64,000 bases of DNA, from NCBI RefSeq assembly GCF_018860155.1, contig NZ_JAHKNI010000002.1, positions 536,713 through 600,712 of the forward strand. Direction: 5' to 3'. Positions 45,288 to 57,645 of the stretch are shown here, piece after piece; the stretch's first letter is position 1; each line of letters starts with the position of its first letter. The stretch comes from Nocardia albiluteola. GTDB taxonomy: Bacteria; Actinomycetota; Actinomycetes; Mycobacteriales; Mycobacteriaceae. The notes below the pieces were generated by a model that saw nothing but the letters and a program-made list of their open reading frames with translations, was not told where the DNA came from and ran no database searches. The position numbers were made by a program, and so were the translations under genes.

Positions 45288-46739
45288 TCAGTCGGCGGGC
45301 TCGAGGGTCGGCTCCGTACCCGCGGAACCCGAGTTGGCTCGCGGCATGATCTGGCCGCGGCTCGGGGTCGAATTCGGGATGGTCGGCGGGACGGTTGAGG
45401 TGCCCAGCAGCGGGCCGAACAGCTTCGGCAGGTCCGGCAGCGGGATCTGCGGCAGGTTCGGGTCCGGGCGCAGCGGCACGCCGGTGGTCGTCGGGGTGTC
45501 GGCCGGTGTGGTGGGCTGCGGGAAATCCGGTGTCGTGGTGGTCGGGGCCGTCGTGGCCGCGGTGTGGCGGCCGGGCTGGGTCTGGTCGGCCGTTGTGGTT
45601 GCCGGGGTGCCGGCCGACGGCGGCGCGGACGGGGTGAACTCCGCGCTGCGGCTGGTGCCGGCGGGGGAGATGTCGTGATTCACGGTGGGTGCCAGCTCGC
45701 GGACTCCGTAGCCGACAACGAGCCCGACGACGACCACCGCGCCGGCCAGGGTGCCGACCACCTTGGCGAAGGTGCTCGGGCTCGCGTCGGAGCCGATGCT
45801 GATCACGGGGAAGGCGGAGGGCTGGGCCGAATCCGCAACCAGCGCAGCGCCCTTCGCGGTGACGGCCTCGGGCTCGGGCACGCTGAACACCGGCACGTCG
45901 AGCAGCGCGGCCAGCCCGTCGACGACCGCCGTCATGTTGGCGCCGCCGCCGATCAGGGTGATCGCATCCGGATACTTGGGTGCCCGCGCGAAGACCGCGG
46001 CGGCGAAGACGGCGGCCTCGCGGAGCAGGTCGGCGATGAGCTCCTGGAAATCGGCGCGGGTGAGCTTGAGCGGCTGGCCCGCGACGTGGTCGATGGTGAC
46101 GGCCGGGGCGATGGACAGGTGCTCCTTGGCGGCGCGGCTGCGGTTGATGAGCATGGTGCGGTTGGGCCGGGTGCCGCGCCGGGCGAAGTGGCAGTCGAGC
46201 AGGTGGTGGTAGATCAGCTCGTCGACGGCGTTACCGCTGATGGCGTTCGTGCGCTCCGAGTGCAGTACCGTCTCGTCGGCCGGGGCGGCCACCGTGACGG
46301 TCATGCCGCAGGCGCCGAGGTCGATCAGGGCGACGGTCTCGTACCGATCGAGCAGGCCGGTGTGGCTCAGGTAGGTCAGTGCGGCGGTGCTCTCGGGGAT
46401 CAGCTGGACGTCGCGGCGCTGGCGGCCGATGGCCGAGCGGATGGCGACGGCCTGTTCGCGGTCGCGATACGCGACGGCGATGGCTCCGGGCGCGGTGACG
46501 GGTTCGGGAGGTGCGCTCGCGGGGCGGACGGCGTGCGCGCCGAGCGGATGCAGGTAATCGCGGGGCATCGGGGTGGTCATCAGCTCGATCGAGGACGCCA
46601 CCAGATCGCCGAGGTCCGAATGCGCGACGTCGGCCGAGACGACGCGGTAGTCGAAGTCCTGTGCGCCGTTGGGTGCGGTGGCGACCAACGCCGAGCAGAC
46701 CACTTCGTTCCCGGCGGAGATACCGAGGGATGTTCGCAT
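45288..46739 (-). CDS. Membrane-anchored Hsp70-family protein with Pro/Thr-rich tail
   Basis: 483-aa protein. Residues 1-300 are an Hsp70/actin-type ATPase: phosphate-1 'LGISAGNEVV', 'IPESTAALTYL', phosphate-2 'VALIDLGACGMTVTV', and the adenosine motif 'ITLIGGGANMTAVVDGL'. The substrate-binding domain of DnaK is missing. Instead a transmembrane helix (about 325-347) leads to a Pro/Thr-rich extracytoplasmic tail of about 130 residues. The start ATG 46739 has GGGAGG 5 nt after it is spaced (GGGAGGTGAAC-ATG). Such proteins occur widely in Nocardia with unknown clients; it may act as an envelope-linked switch rather than a chaperone. It precedes groES divergently. Confidence 0.8.
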   Translation of the reverse strand: MRTSLGISAGNEVVCSALVATAPNGAQDFDYRVVSADVAHSDLGDLVASSIELMTTPMPRDYLHPLGAHAVRPASAPPEPVTAPGAIAVAYRDREQAVAIRSAIGRQRRDVQLIPESTAALTYLSHTGLLDRYETVALIDLGACGMTVTVAAPADETVLHSERTNAISGNAVDELIYHHLLDCHFARRGTRPNRTMLINRSRAAKEHLSIAPAVTIDHVAGQPLKLTRADFQELIADLLREAAVFAAAVFARAPKYPDAITLIGGGANMTAVVDGLAALLDVPVFSVPEPEAVTAKGAALVADSAQPSAFPVISIGSDASPSTFAKVVGTLAGAVVVVGLVVGYGVRELAPTVNHDISPAGTSRSAEFTPSAPPSAGTPATTTADQTQPGRHTAATTAPTTTTPDFPQPTTPADTPTTTGVPLRPDPNLPQIPLPDLPKLFGPLLGTSTVPPTIPNSTPSRGQIMPRANSGSAGTEPTLEPAD

Positions 46740-47229
46740 GTTCACCTCCCTTCGAGCGGATGGTCATCGTGTCGCCGACCATCTGATGCGGACGTCGCGG
46801 GCCTCCGCATGGATGGCGGAGAGCCGCACAGCGGGCCCGGCCGAACCCTGCGCCCGTTCGGGTGCGGGGACCGGCCGACGATCACTTGCGGTCTTGCTCT
46901 CGTATCAGGTGTGCGCCACGGACTCGCGCGGGTGAAGCGTTTGTCGTCACGCTCGGCGAGCCGAGCGACGGAGATCCCAATCGGCACTATGCCCCCTCTC
47001 GGCATGGCGCCTGCTGGCACAGCAACATCACGGAGCCGTCATCCATAGTGTCACATTCCGTTATCCGAACGTTACAGATTTTCCGGATCAATTACCACCA
47101 TGTTGAAGATGTGACGAGAGTGACTCCTGAGAACAATGGTCAACGCGGGGCTTCGGGGCGAAATCGTCGGCGTGTCGCGCAACGTGTCGCGGCGTCCGGC
47201 GGGTCCGCGACCCCGAGCAGAACCCCACC

Positions 47230-47256
47230 TTGAGTGCTGGCACTCTGCTGTATAGA
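47230..47256 (+). promoter_or_regulatory. Candidate groES-groEL promoter
   Basis: TTGAGT (47230-47235) and TATAGA (47251-47256) are 15 bp apart. The -10 lies inside CIRCE, so repressor binding would block RNA polymerase. Spacing is shorter than ideal. Confidence 0.5.
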
Positions 47257-47263
47257 GTGCTAG
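47237..47263. promoter_or_regulatory. CIRCE element (HrcA operator)
   Basis: CTGGCACTC-N9-GAGTGCTAG, close to the consensus TTAGCACTC-N9-GAGTGCTAA, about 165 bp upstream of groES. Marks HrcA control of the groE operon. Confidence 0.93.
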
Positions 47264-47426
47264 GTGGCCCCGAATGGATGTTGCTCGGGGCCGGCACGAC
47301 TTCTGCGCTGGGGTCCCGGCACCCGCGACGACGGGGCTATGCGCAGGGTTTGGCACACGACCGAAACCGTGCGTCCGGGGAACAGCCCCGGACGAGTAGA
47401 AATCCCCTGAAAGTGGAGGGCTCAAC

Positions 47427-47726
47427 GTGGCGAGCGTGAACATCAAGCCGCTCGAGGACAAGATCCTCGTCAAGGCCAACGAGGCCGAGACGACGACGGC
47501 CTCCGGCCTCGTCATCCCCGACACGGCGAAGGAGAAGCCCCAGGAGGGCACCGTCATCGCCGTCGGAGCGGGCCGGGTCAGCGACAACGGCGAACGCATC
47601 CCGGTGGACGTCCAGGAGGGCGACACCGTCATCTACAGCAAGTACGGCGGCACCGAGATCAAGTACGACGGCGAGGAGTACCTGATCCTGTCGGCGCGCG
47701 ACGTGCTGGCTGTCGTCAGCAAGTGA
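47427..47726 (+). CDS. groES: Co-chaperonin GroES
   Basis: 99-aa GroES, GTG start after GGAGGG. '[29 protein letters not shown]' contains the mobile loop that docks on GroEL (shown in part), and '[19 protein letters not shown]' ends the barrel. First gene of the groES-groEL1 operon. Confidence 0.98.
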   Translation: MASVNIKPLEDKILVKANEAETTTASGLVIPDTAKEKPQEGTVIAVGAGRVSDNGERIPVDVQEGDTVIYSKYGGTEIKYDGEEYLILSARDVLAVVSK

Positions 47727-47796
47727 CCGAGCTGTGACGCACGCTGCCCCGGTGCCCCGTTCGGGTTCCGGGGCAGCGGTCGTTCGCCCCTCCTAA

Positions 47797-49422
<1,626 letters not shown>

Positions 49423-49440
49423 AGTCGACCGCCGTGCACC

Positions 49441-49498
49441 GGCGGGCCCGGAGGCGGCAGCCTGCGTAACCACGTAGGGCCCTGAAGAAGCGGCGGCA
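49441..49498. repeat. 58-bp dispersed repeat, copy B (behind groEL1)
   Basis: Matches 44127-44183 at about 50 of 57 positions with one single-base indel. The hairpin CCTGCGT-AACC-ACGTAGG is preserved although two paired bases differ (C-G and G-T here versus T-G and G-C in copy A). Confidence 0.8.
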
Positions 49499-49510
49499 AC
49501 GAATACAGAA

Positions 49511-49546
49511 ACGGGCCGTTCACATCCCCGGATGTGAACGGCCCGT
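49511..49546 (+). terminator. groEL1 terminator
   Basis: ACGGGCCGTTCACATCC and its inverse complement form a stem of about 15 bp with a tight CCCCGG-type loop, followed by TGGCTTT. It also faces the sigK-anti-sigma operon, which ends at 49565. Confidence 0.85.
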
Positions 49547-49564
49547 TGGCTTTCGAATGGTTGG

Positions 49565-49876
49565 TCAGCAGTCGCGCACGTGGCGCCGGGTGTTTCCGGG
49601 GTGTACCGGGCCGCGCGGGCGGGACTGAGCGGGAGCGGGAGCGGGCTCCTCCGCGATCCGGGCCAGCAGGCCTTCGCGGAGGGAGGCGGGCGGTGGGGTC
49701 GCCGACGCCGAGGCGAACAGGGTGAGAGCTTGTTTGGTCAGCTGCACTTCCTTGTTGAAGTCCGCGCGCAGCACCGGGTCGTTACCCTCGAGTATCTCCC
49801 GCACCGCGCGCTGGTCCTCGTCGCCGATCGACCCGAGCGCGACCGCGTGCGCGAGATCGATCTGGCTTTCGTTCAT
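49565..49876 (-). CDS. Short RskA-like anti-sigma factor without membrane segment
   Basis: 103-aa protein that starts 1 nt after the sigK stop codon. It matches the cytoplasmic N-terminal sigma-binding part of RskA ('DLAHAVALGSIGDEDQRAVRE', 'PPPASLREGLLARIAEEP', first quoted in part). The transmembrane helix and extracytoplasmic domain found in M. tuberculosis RskA are missing; the chain ends in an Arg/Pro-rich tail 'RRHVRDC'. It may be a soluble anti-sigma factor or a truncated remnant. No remaining RskA part is found in the 140 bp before groEL1's end. Confidence 0.7.
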   Translation of the reverse strand: MNESQIDLAHAVALGSIGDEDQRAVREILEGNDPVLRADFNKEVQLTKQALTLFASASATPPPASLREGLLARIAEEPAPAPAQSRPRGPVHPGNTRRHVRDC

Positions 49877-49877
49877 C

Positions 49878-50558
49878 TCACGTCACTCCCAAATTCTTTT
49901 TCAGTCTAGTCAAGCCGTCCCGAATACGGGACTTAACGGTCGGTAACCCGACGCCGAGATAGTCCGCTACCTCTGCATATGTCCGCCCGCCGAAATAGGC
50001 GAGCGATATCGCCTCCCGCTGCGTCTCGGTCAGTGTGGCCAGGCCCGCACGCACGGCCTGCTGCTCGAGTCGTCTACCGACTTCTTCGGTCACCTCGTCG
50101 AACTCGTGACCGAGAGTGCTTGTCCCGTAAGCGACCTCGCGCAGGGCGTGGGCCTGTTCGGCGCGTACTCGATCGACCGCCCGCCGATGGGCGAGCGTCA
50201 TGAGCCAGGTGACCGCCGATCCCTTGGCGGGATCGAAATTGGCTGCCGTGCGCCAGATCTGGAGGTAGACCTCCTGGGTGGTCTCCTCCGCGTAACCGGG
50301 GTCGTGCAGGACACGCAACACCAGCCCGAATACCCGGGCGCAGGTGCGGTTGTACAGTTCGGCAAAGGCCTGCTGGTCGGACCGACCGCAGCGTTCGAGA
50401 AGTGCGGCTAGTTCGATGCCTTCGGCTGCGCGTGCCGTGATCGCAGAGTCTGCGCTGGGGGTGTCAACCCGCCCGTCCCGAAACGCTCTGTGGAACGAGT
50501 CGCCCTCTGCGGCCGTCGGCCGCGTTGTCACAACTCTCCATTGTGTCTCATCGGTCAC
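49878..50558 (-). CDS. sigK: ECF RNA polymerase sigma factor SigK
   Basis: 226-aa group IV sigma factor. Region 2 'AEETTQEVYLQIWRTAANFD' and 'GSAVTWLMTLAHRRAVDRVR' and region 4 'LTETQREAISLAYFGGRTYAEVADYLG', 'TVKSRIRDGL' (quoted in part) closely match SigK. About 35 more N-terminal residues than M. tuberculosis SigK may indicate a later start. The operon continues with the RskA-like gene. In mycobacteria SigK controls mpt70/mpt83-type secreted proteins. Confidence 0.88.
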   Translation of the reverse strand: MTDETQWRVVTTRPTAAEGDSFHRAFRDGRVDTPSADSAITARAAEGIELAALLERCGRSDQQAFAELYNRTCARVFGLVLRVLHDPGYAEETTQEVYLQIWRTAANFDPAKGSAVTWLMTLAHRRAVDRVRAEQAHALREVAYGTSTLGHEFDEVTEEVGRRLEQQAVRAGLATLTETQREAISLAYFGGRTYAEVADYLGVGLPTVKSRIRDGLTRLKKNLGVT

Positions 50559-51000
50559 TACCGTAGCGTGCCGCTATCACCTCCTCTCCGGTGGGGTATC
50601 CGCAAACCGCATGTGACTCAGCGAATTTCGGACATCACCGACACGTCGGGAGTGTCGTCGAGCGACACGCCACAGACACGCCGAAAACCTCCGGGCAAAC
50701 GCTGTATCCGTGCATTATGTTGTTTCCGAATCGTCGCGCTCGCTGCGACGTGCAGGGCGCCGCGCGTTCGCGCGGTGTGCCCTACGCCCTGACCTGGCGG
50801 TGCGTGCCGGATCTCACGTGGCACGGCGGGCCGCCGTTGCGCGGCGGCCGATCCGGGGTAGCCGGATCTGCGTGCGCGCCCTCCATCGCCGTTCGCTGGC
50901 CGTTTGCTTGATGGCCGGGTGTTTGCTAGGAATTCGGCGCGCCTGGGCATGCGGATGGGAGGAATTTATCCTCGGCCCGTCAAAGACGCTGGAGAGGTGT
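50559..51000. other. Intergenic region between sigK and whiB3
   Basis: 440 bp; no convincing gene on either strand. Expected to contain the sigK promoter. Confidence 0.55.
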
Positions 51001-51294
51001 TCAGACGGCCATGCGGCGGCGGTTGCGGCGCGCATGCATCTCGCGTTCGGTCTCGGACAATCCGCCCCAGATGCCGTACGGCTCGCTCACCTTGAGAGCG
51101 TGGCTGCGGCACTGCATCAGCACCGGGCAACTGCGGCAGATCTCCTTGGCGCGCATCTCGCGCTGGGTGCGGGCGCGGCCGCGCTCGCCATCGGGATGAA
51201 AGAACACCGACGAGTCCACCCCGCGGCAGGAGCCGCGCATCTGCCAATCCCAGACGTCGGCGTTCGGACCGGGAAGGTGAGTGGGCATGGGCAT
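51001..51294 (-). CDS. whiB3: WhiB3 iron-sulfur transcriptional regulator
   Basis: 97-aa WhiB protein. Four cluster ligands Cys23, Cys53, Cys56, Cys62 occupy the same positions as in M. tuberculosis WhiB3, and 'GPNADVWDWQMRG', 'FFHPDGERGRARTQRE' and 'EPYGIWGGLSE' are the WhiB3 signature. It senses O2/NO/redox through a [4Fe-4S] cluster and binds region 4 of the primary sigma factor. The start ATG 51294 has AAGGAG 6 nt upstream; longer in-frame starts are not conserved. Confidence 0.96.
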   Translation of the reverse strand: MPMPTHLPGPNADVWDWQMRGSCRGVDSSVFFHPDGERGRARTQREMRAKEICRSCPVLMQCRSHALKVSEPYGIWGGLSETEREMHARRNRRRMAV

Positions 51295-51919
51295 GATGAA
51301 CTCCTTATGGTGCGAGCTCGTCGGCGTTGTCGAGCGATGCGTGTAGCAGCGGTCTGCCCGGACCCGGGCGTGGCCGGTTCGGGCCCGCCGAGTCGCGGTT
51401 CGTGGCCCCGGGCATTTTCGCACGGCGCCAACGTCGGCGATGTCGTACGTTAGGACGGACAATGAAATCGAGTCAATAGTTTCCACATTGGGGATTTCAA
51501 AACGAGGGAATCGTAGATTTAACCTCCAAACTATGTACTTTTGCGCTCGTGATAGCGATACTGATCGGTTGGCCAAGTTCGAGGCCGAGGCCAGAGGGTC
51601 TGTGAACGCTCACATAATTGCAGGTGAAAGGTTCTTTTTGTGATCGAATCCGGCCCCTCCGGCCTGCTCGGGCGACCATCCGAGATGTGACAGACGTCAT
51701 GGTTTGAACAAATCACGGCGAGGTTTCGGTCCGCATTGGATGGCGTGCAGGTTAAATGCCCGAAAAGCATACGAATTCTTGATGTGCATGCTATGCGGTA
51801 GCCCACCACAGATTTACGCGATGGAAACACCCCCGAGGCTTTCTGCATGCCGGATGGTTGCCCGCCGTTATGGCCCGATGCCGTGTCGCATCGGCGGCGC
51901 GCCTCGATAGGGTGCGGCG
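51295..51919. other. Low-GC intergenic region upstream of whiB3
   Basis: 625 bp. 51440-51850 is visibly AT-richer than the window. Short ORFs here do not look coding. It should contain the whiB3 promoter and the one for 51920. Confidence 0.6.
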
Positions 51920-52804
51920 GTGCACGAGTTGAGTCTGCCCGCCGGCCTGCCCTTCGCCCCGGGCCGCGCGCTATTCGCCGAGGCCGCATTCGGCGACCGG
52001 CCCGGCATTGCCGCCGCCGCGCTGCCCGCCGCCGACGATGCGGTCGAGTCGTGGCTGCGCGGGGTCGTTCTCGGTGGCCAGGGCCGCTATGCCGGCGCGC
52101 GCGCCGAACTGGGCCGCACGCGGCGGCTGACCCGCGATCCCGTGCTGTGGTCGCTGGCGGCGAGCACGGAGGCGTCGCTGCTGCGCCAGCTCGGCTGGCA
52201 CGCGCACGCCGCCACGGTGGACGGCCGGGCGCTCGCGCTCGCGGCACGGGCGGTGGCCGCGCCGGGTGTGGACGCGGCCGCCGAACCGATGTGCGACGCG
52301 TTGACCGGATTGGCCGCCGACGCGCTCGGGACCGCGCGGCCGGCGCTCGCGGCTCGGCTGCTGGAACGTTGCCGAGGTCCGGTTGAGGCGGCCGGGGGCT
52401 GGCGGCCGCGGCTGCGATGGCACTGGGTGTGCGCCGAGACCGCACTGGCCGCGCCCGGCTCGGGACTGATCGCGGCCCCCGCGCTCGAGCACGCCGAGGC
52501 CGCGGTGGAGATCGCGCGGCAGTGCCCCTCGATCCGGCACCGTGTCAAGTCGGCTCTACTACTGGCGGCCGCGTCGGCGGCCGGTGCGCCCGATCGGTCC
52601 GCGGCGATGGCGGCGGTGGTGGCGGAGCAGTGCGCCGAGTACGGCCTGCTGCCGCTGCGGTGGGCGACCGCGATGCTCCGCAGCGGGGTTGAAACCGGTT
52701 CCACCGCAAGGCATGCGGCGGCCGAGGCCGCGGAGTGTGCGCGGGAACTGGCCGTGCGCGGCGGCCGATTGCGTTCGGAGACCGGAGTTCTCGGCGCCGC
52801 CTGA
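51920..52804 (+). CDS. Helical repeat protein (Rv3415c position)
   Basis: 294-aa Ala/Leu/Arg-rich protein, all-helical, resembling degenerate TPR repeats (helix pairs with Ala/Leu spacing). No signal or membrane segment. The start is GTG at 51920. It lies between whiB3 and sigD, as does Rv3415c (about 275 aa) in M. tuberculosis. Function unknown. Confidence 0.7.
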   Translation: MHELSLPAGLPFAPGRALFAEAAFGDRPGIAAAALPAADDAVESWLRGVVLGGQGRYAGARAELGRTRRLTRDPVLWSLAASTEASLLRQLGWHAHAATVDGRALALAARAVAAPGVDAAAEPMCDALTGLAADALGTARPALAARLLERCRGPVEAAGGWRPRLRWHWVCAETALAAPGSGLIAAPALEHAEAAVEIARQCPSIRHRVKSALLLAAASAAGAPDRSAAMAAVVAEQCAEYGLLPLRWATAMLRSGVETGSTARHAAAEAAECARELAVRGGRLRSETGVLGAA

Positions 52805-52890
52805 TGCCCCATGTTGCCGATCACACCGTCCGGAACGGCTATTGTTGGATCGTTCCGCCGACCGGTGGAAGCACTGGTCGAAATTGACCC

Positions 52891-53502
52891 GTGTCACTTG
52901 TAACGCCAGGAATATCTCTGACGATGACGCACACGGGCGAGGAGTTGGACGCCGCCGTCGCTGCTGCAGCGCAGGGCGATCGTTCGGCTTTAGCCCAGGT
53001 ACTGGAGATCGTCCGTCCGCTAGTGGTGCGCTATTGCCGCGCGCGGATCGGTTCCGCGGAGCGTGGGCAGCTCTCCGCGGATGACGTAGCGCAGGAGGTT
53101 TGCCTGGCCGTGATGACCGCCCTACCCCGATACCAGGATCAGGGGCGGCCGTTCATGGCCTTCGTTTACGGAATCGCTTCTCACAAGGTCGCCGACGCAC
53201 ATCGCAACGCCGCCCGTAACAAGTCGGACGCGATGGCCGAAGTACCAGATGTCATATCCACCGACCAGGGGCCGGAGCAGCGAGCTCTCGAGTCGGAGGC
53301 GAGTCGGCAGATGAACGGTCTGCTGGCCACGCTTCCGGAAAAGCATCGAGAGATCCTGATCCTGCGGCTGGTGATGGGTTTGTCAGCAGAAGAAACAGCC
53401 ACCGCCGTGGGCAGTACGGCGGGGGCGGTACGCGTCGCCCAGCACCGGGCGCTCGCGAAACTGAAGTCACAAGTGGCGAGGGCAGGTGAAATGTATGGCT
53501 AG
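52891..53502 (+). CDS. sigD: ECF sigma factor SigD
   Basis: 203-aa ECF sigma factor. 'VVRYCRARIGSAERGQLSADD' (region 2.1, quoted in part), 'VAQEVCLAVMTALPRYQDQG', 'FVYGIASHKVADAHR' and region 4 'LPEKHREILILRLVMGLSAEETA', 'VGSTAGAVRVAQHRAL' follow M. tuberculosis SigD closely. Start GTG 52891 or ATG 52924. SigD is linked to starvation and lipid/wall gene expression. It overlaps rsdA by 8 bp. Confidence 0.95.
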   Translation: MSLVTPGISLTMTHTGEELDAAVAAAAQGDRSALAQVLEIVRPLVVRYCRARIGSAERGQLSADDVAQEVCLAVMTALPRYQDQGRPFMAFVYGIASHKVADAHRNAARNKSDAMAEVPDVISTDQGPEQRALESEASRQMNGLLATLPEKHREILILRLVMGLSAEETATAVGSTAGAVRVAQHRALAKLKSQVARAGEMYG

Positions 53503-54694
53503 GGATGGCGAGCGCGGTCGGGGTGACTGGAAGGCGCGGCTTGGATCGCACAACAGCGGTCCCTATGCCGACGATTCCGGTGACACCGGACCGGTGGACA
53601 TCGTCGCGGTACGCCGCGATGATGCCCTGATCGACGCGATCGCTAGCGACGGGCCCATTGAGACGGGCAGCGACGAGGAGTTCGCGCTCGCGGCGTTGCT
53701 GGCCAACTGGCGTTCCGACATCGTGGACGAGCCACTACCGGCCGGCCCGGATCTGGACGACATCGTCGCGGCAGTCAATCAGGAAATCGGAGCTCGGCAG
53801 GTACGAACCGTCGCGAACAAGCGCGGGCATTTGCGGCTGGTGCGCCCACTCATGGGTGCGGCAGCGGCGATCGCGCTGATCGCGGGCGGCATGACGGCAT
53901 TCTCCTACAGCGCCCAGCCGGGCGATCCGCTGTGGAAGGTCAAGGAGGTCGTGTTCAGCGAACAGGCCCAGACCACCATCGCGAACAATGCGACCAACGA
54001 TCTTGCCAAGGCACAGGTCATGATCGAGCAGGGAGAGCCGCTACAGGCCAAGGCCCTGCTGCAGAGCGCGCAGACCAATGCGACCCAGCTCGACGATTCC
54101 AGTCGCAAGGAGACAGTGACCAGCAAGTGGAATCAGGTCTGGACGAGTCTGAACGCTCAGCACCCGGATATCGCTGCTTCCCTCCTACCGACGCCGGCGA
54201 GCGGGTCGGGCGAGCCGACGACCACGCCGTCCTCGCCGACGACGAGCCGGGGCGGTAACCCGGCAAGTGGCGGGACCACGTCGCCGACCTCTCGGCCGCC
54301 CAACACGCTGCCCGGCGGAATTCCGATTCCGACGCTGCCGCCGGTTGTCGTGCCGACGCTGCCGCCGGTGGTGATGCCTACCCTGCCGCCCATCGTGGTG
54401 CCGACCCTGCCGGGTCTGCCCGGGCAGCCGGGCCCGACGCATGCCGCGCCGCCGCCGGCCGGGGGAACCACTGTGTCACCGGCCAAGCCCGGCTCGACGA
54501 CGGCCCATCCGTCGTCGATGCCCGGCACCTCGAGCACGATCGCCGTGGAACCCACGGCGTCGATGCCGCAGCAGAAGCCGACCGCGCCCGGGGTGCCCAG
54601 TGCACACCCGGGCCCGGGGCCGATCCTGCCGACCGCCCTCCCCCTACCGACCAGCCTCCCCCAGCTGCCGCCGCTCCTGCCCGGCGCCAGGTAG
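53495..54694 (+). CDS. rsdA: Anti-sigma-D factor RsdA-like
   Basis: 399-aa single-pass membrane protein. The N-terminal 75 residues contain the SigD-binding region ('DIVAVRRDDALIDAIA', 'FALAALLANWRSDI'). A transmembrane helix lies at about 113-132 ('LMGAAAAIALIAGGMTAFSY'), followed by 'AQPGDPLWKVKEVVFSEQAQ' and a helical region. A Pro/Thr-rich tail includes three 'LPPVVVPT'-like repeats. This is the layout of M. tuberculosis RsdA (Rv3413c). The start ATG 53495 overlaps sigD; GTG 53486 is possible. Confidence 0.9.
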   Translation: MARDGERGRGDWKARLGSHNSGPYADDSGDTGPVDIVAVRRDDALIDAIASDGPIETGSDEEFALAALLANWRSDIVDEPLPAGPDLDDIVAAVNQEIGARQVRTVANKRGHLRLVRPLMGAAAAIALIAGGMTAFSYSAQPGDPLWKVKEVVFSEQAQTTIANNATNDLAKAQVMIEQGEPLQAKALLQSAQTNATQLDDSSRKETVTSKWNQVWTSLNAQHPDIAASLLPTPASGSGEPTTTPSSPTTSRGGNPASGGTTSPTSRPPNTLPGGIPIPTLPPVVVPTLPPVVMPTLPPIVVPTLPGLPGQPGPTHAAPPPAGGTTVSPAKPGSTTAHPSSMPGTSSTIAVEPTASMPQQKPTAPGVPSAHPGPGPILPTALPLPTSLPQLPPLLPGAR

Positions 54695-54956
54695 GCCGCT
54701 CGACCCCATACCGAACCGTACGTTCCGGACTTGGTCCCGGCGTGCGGTTTTCGTGCGTCAGCAACCGCACTCGCCAATGCGAAAGAGTGTGATTTTCACC
54801 CGTACATCCGCGGCGAACAGCCGACCGGAGGCGGGTGTCGTTGAGACGCAACTCATAGAGTGCTGCTACCGAAACCGGGCGGCGGCGTGACGTTGTGCGG
54901 GCGTCACCGAACGCCGGTGGTGGAAATGACGTAGCTGTCGCGGCTGGGCGGCAGGA

Positions 54957-57324
<2,368 letters not shown>

Positions 57325-57645
57325 CGAGGTGAGTCACGCGCCCCGGACAGTCGGGGCGTGAACCGCCGGTTACGGGGTAACTAGGCTGAGATGCGATCGC
57401 GCCGCGGGTCGTCACGAGCGAGGAACGCGGGCGCGATCGCCGCGGTGCGCGCCACGGCCCGCCCGTCGGCGGGTTCCTGTGCGGCGACGGAGTGCGCGGC
57501 GCCCACCGCGAGCCGAGGAGCGCCACGGTCCGGCGGGCGGGCCATCGGGTCCCACGGCCGATCGCCGTGAGCGCCGCAAGCCCGCGCCGCCCAGCCGGCG
57601 CCACAGACACGCGCCCGTGCGGGCGCAATGAGACAAGGAGTAACC
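57325..57645. other. guaB-guaB3 intergenic region
   Basis: 320 bp without a gene. A 7-bp hairpin CGCCCCG-GACAGT-CGGGGCG at 57339-57358 lies 15 bp past the guaB stop and is a possible terminator. Confidence 0.55.

Larger units (their letters stand above)
46740..47426. other. Divergent region between Hsp70-like gene and groES
   Basis: 690 bp without a convincing gene. 47050-47130 is AT-richer. The groES promoter and CIRCE operator are at 47230-47263, leaving a leader of about 160 nt before groES. Confidence 0.65.

Noticed and set aside
50618..50950. 110-codon minus-strand ORF between sigK and whiB3
   Set aside because: Arg/Ala/Pro-rich translation without a ribosome site; looks non-coding.
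51440..51643. 67-codon ORF in the low-GC islet
   Set aside because: No ribosome site, atypical composition and no recognisable domain.
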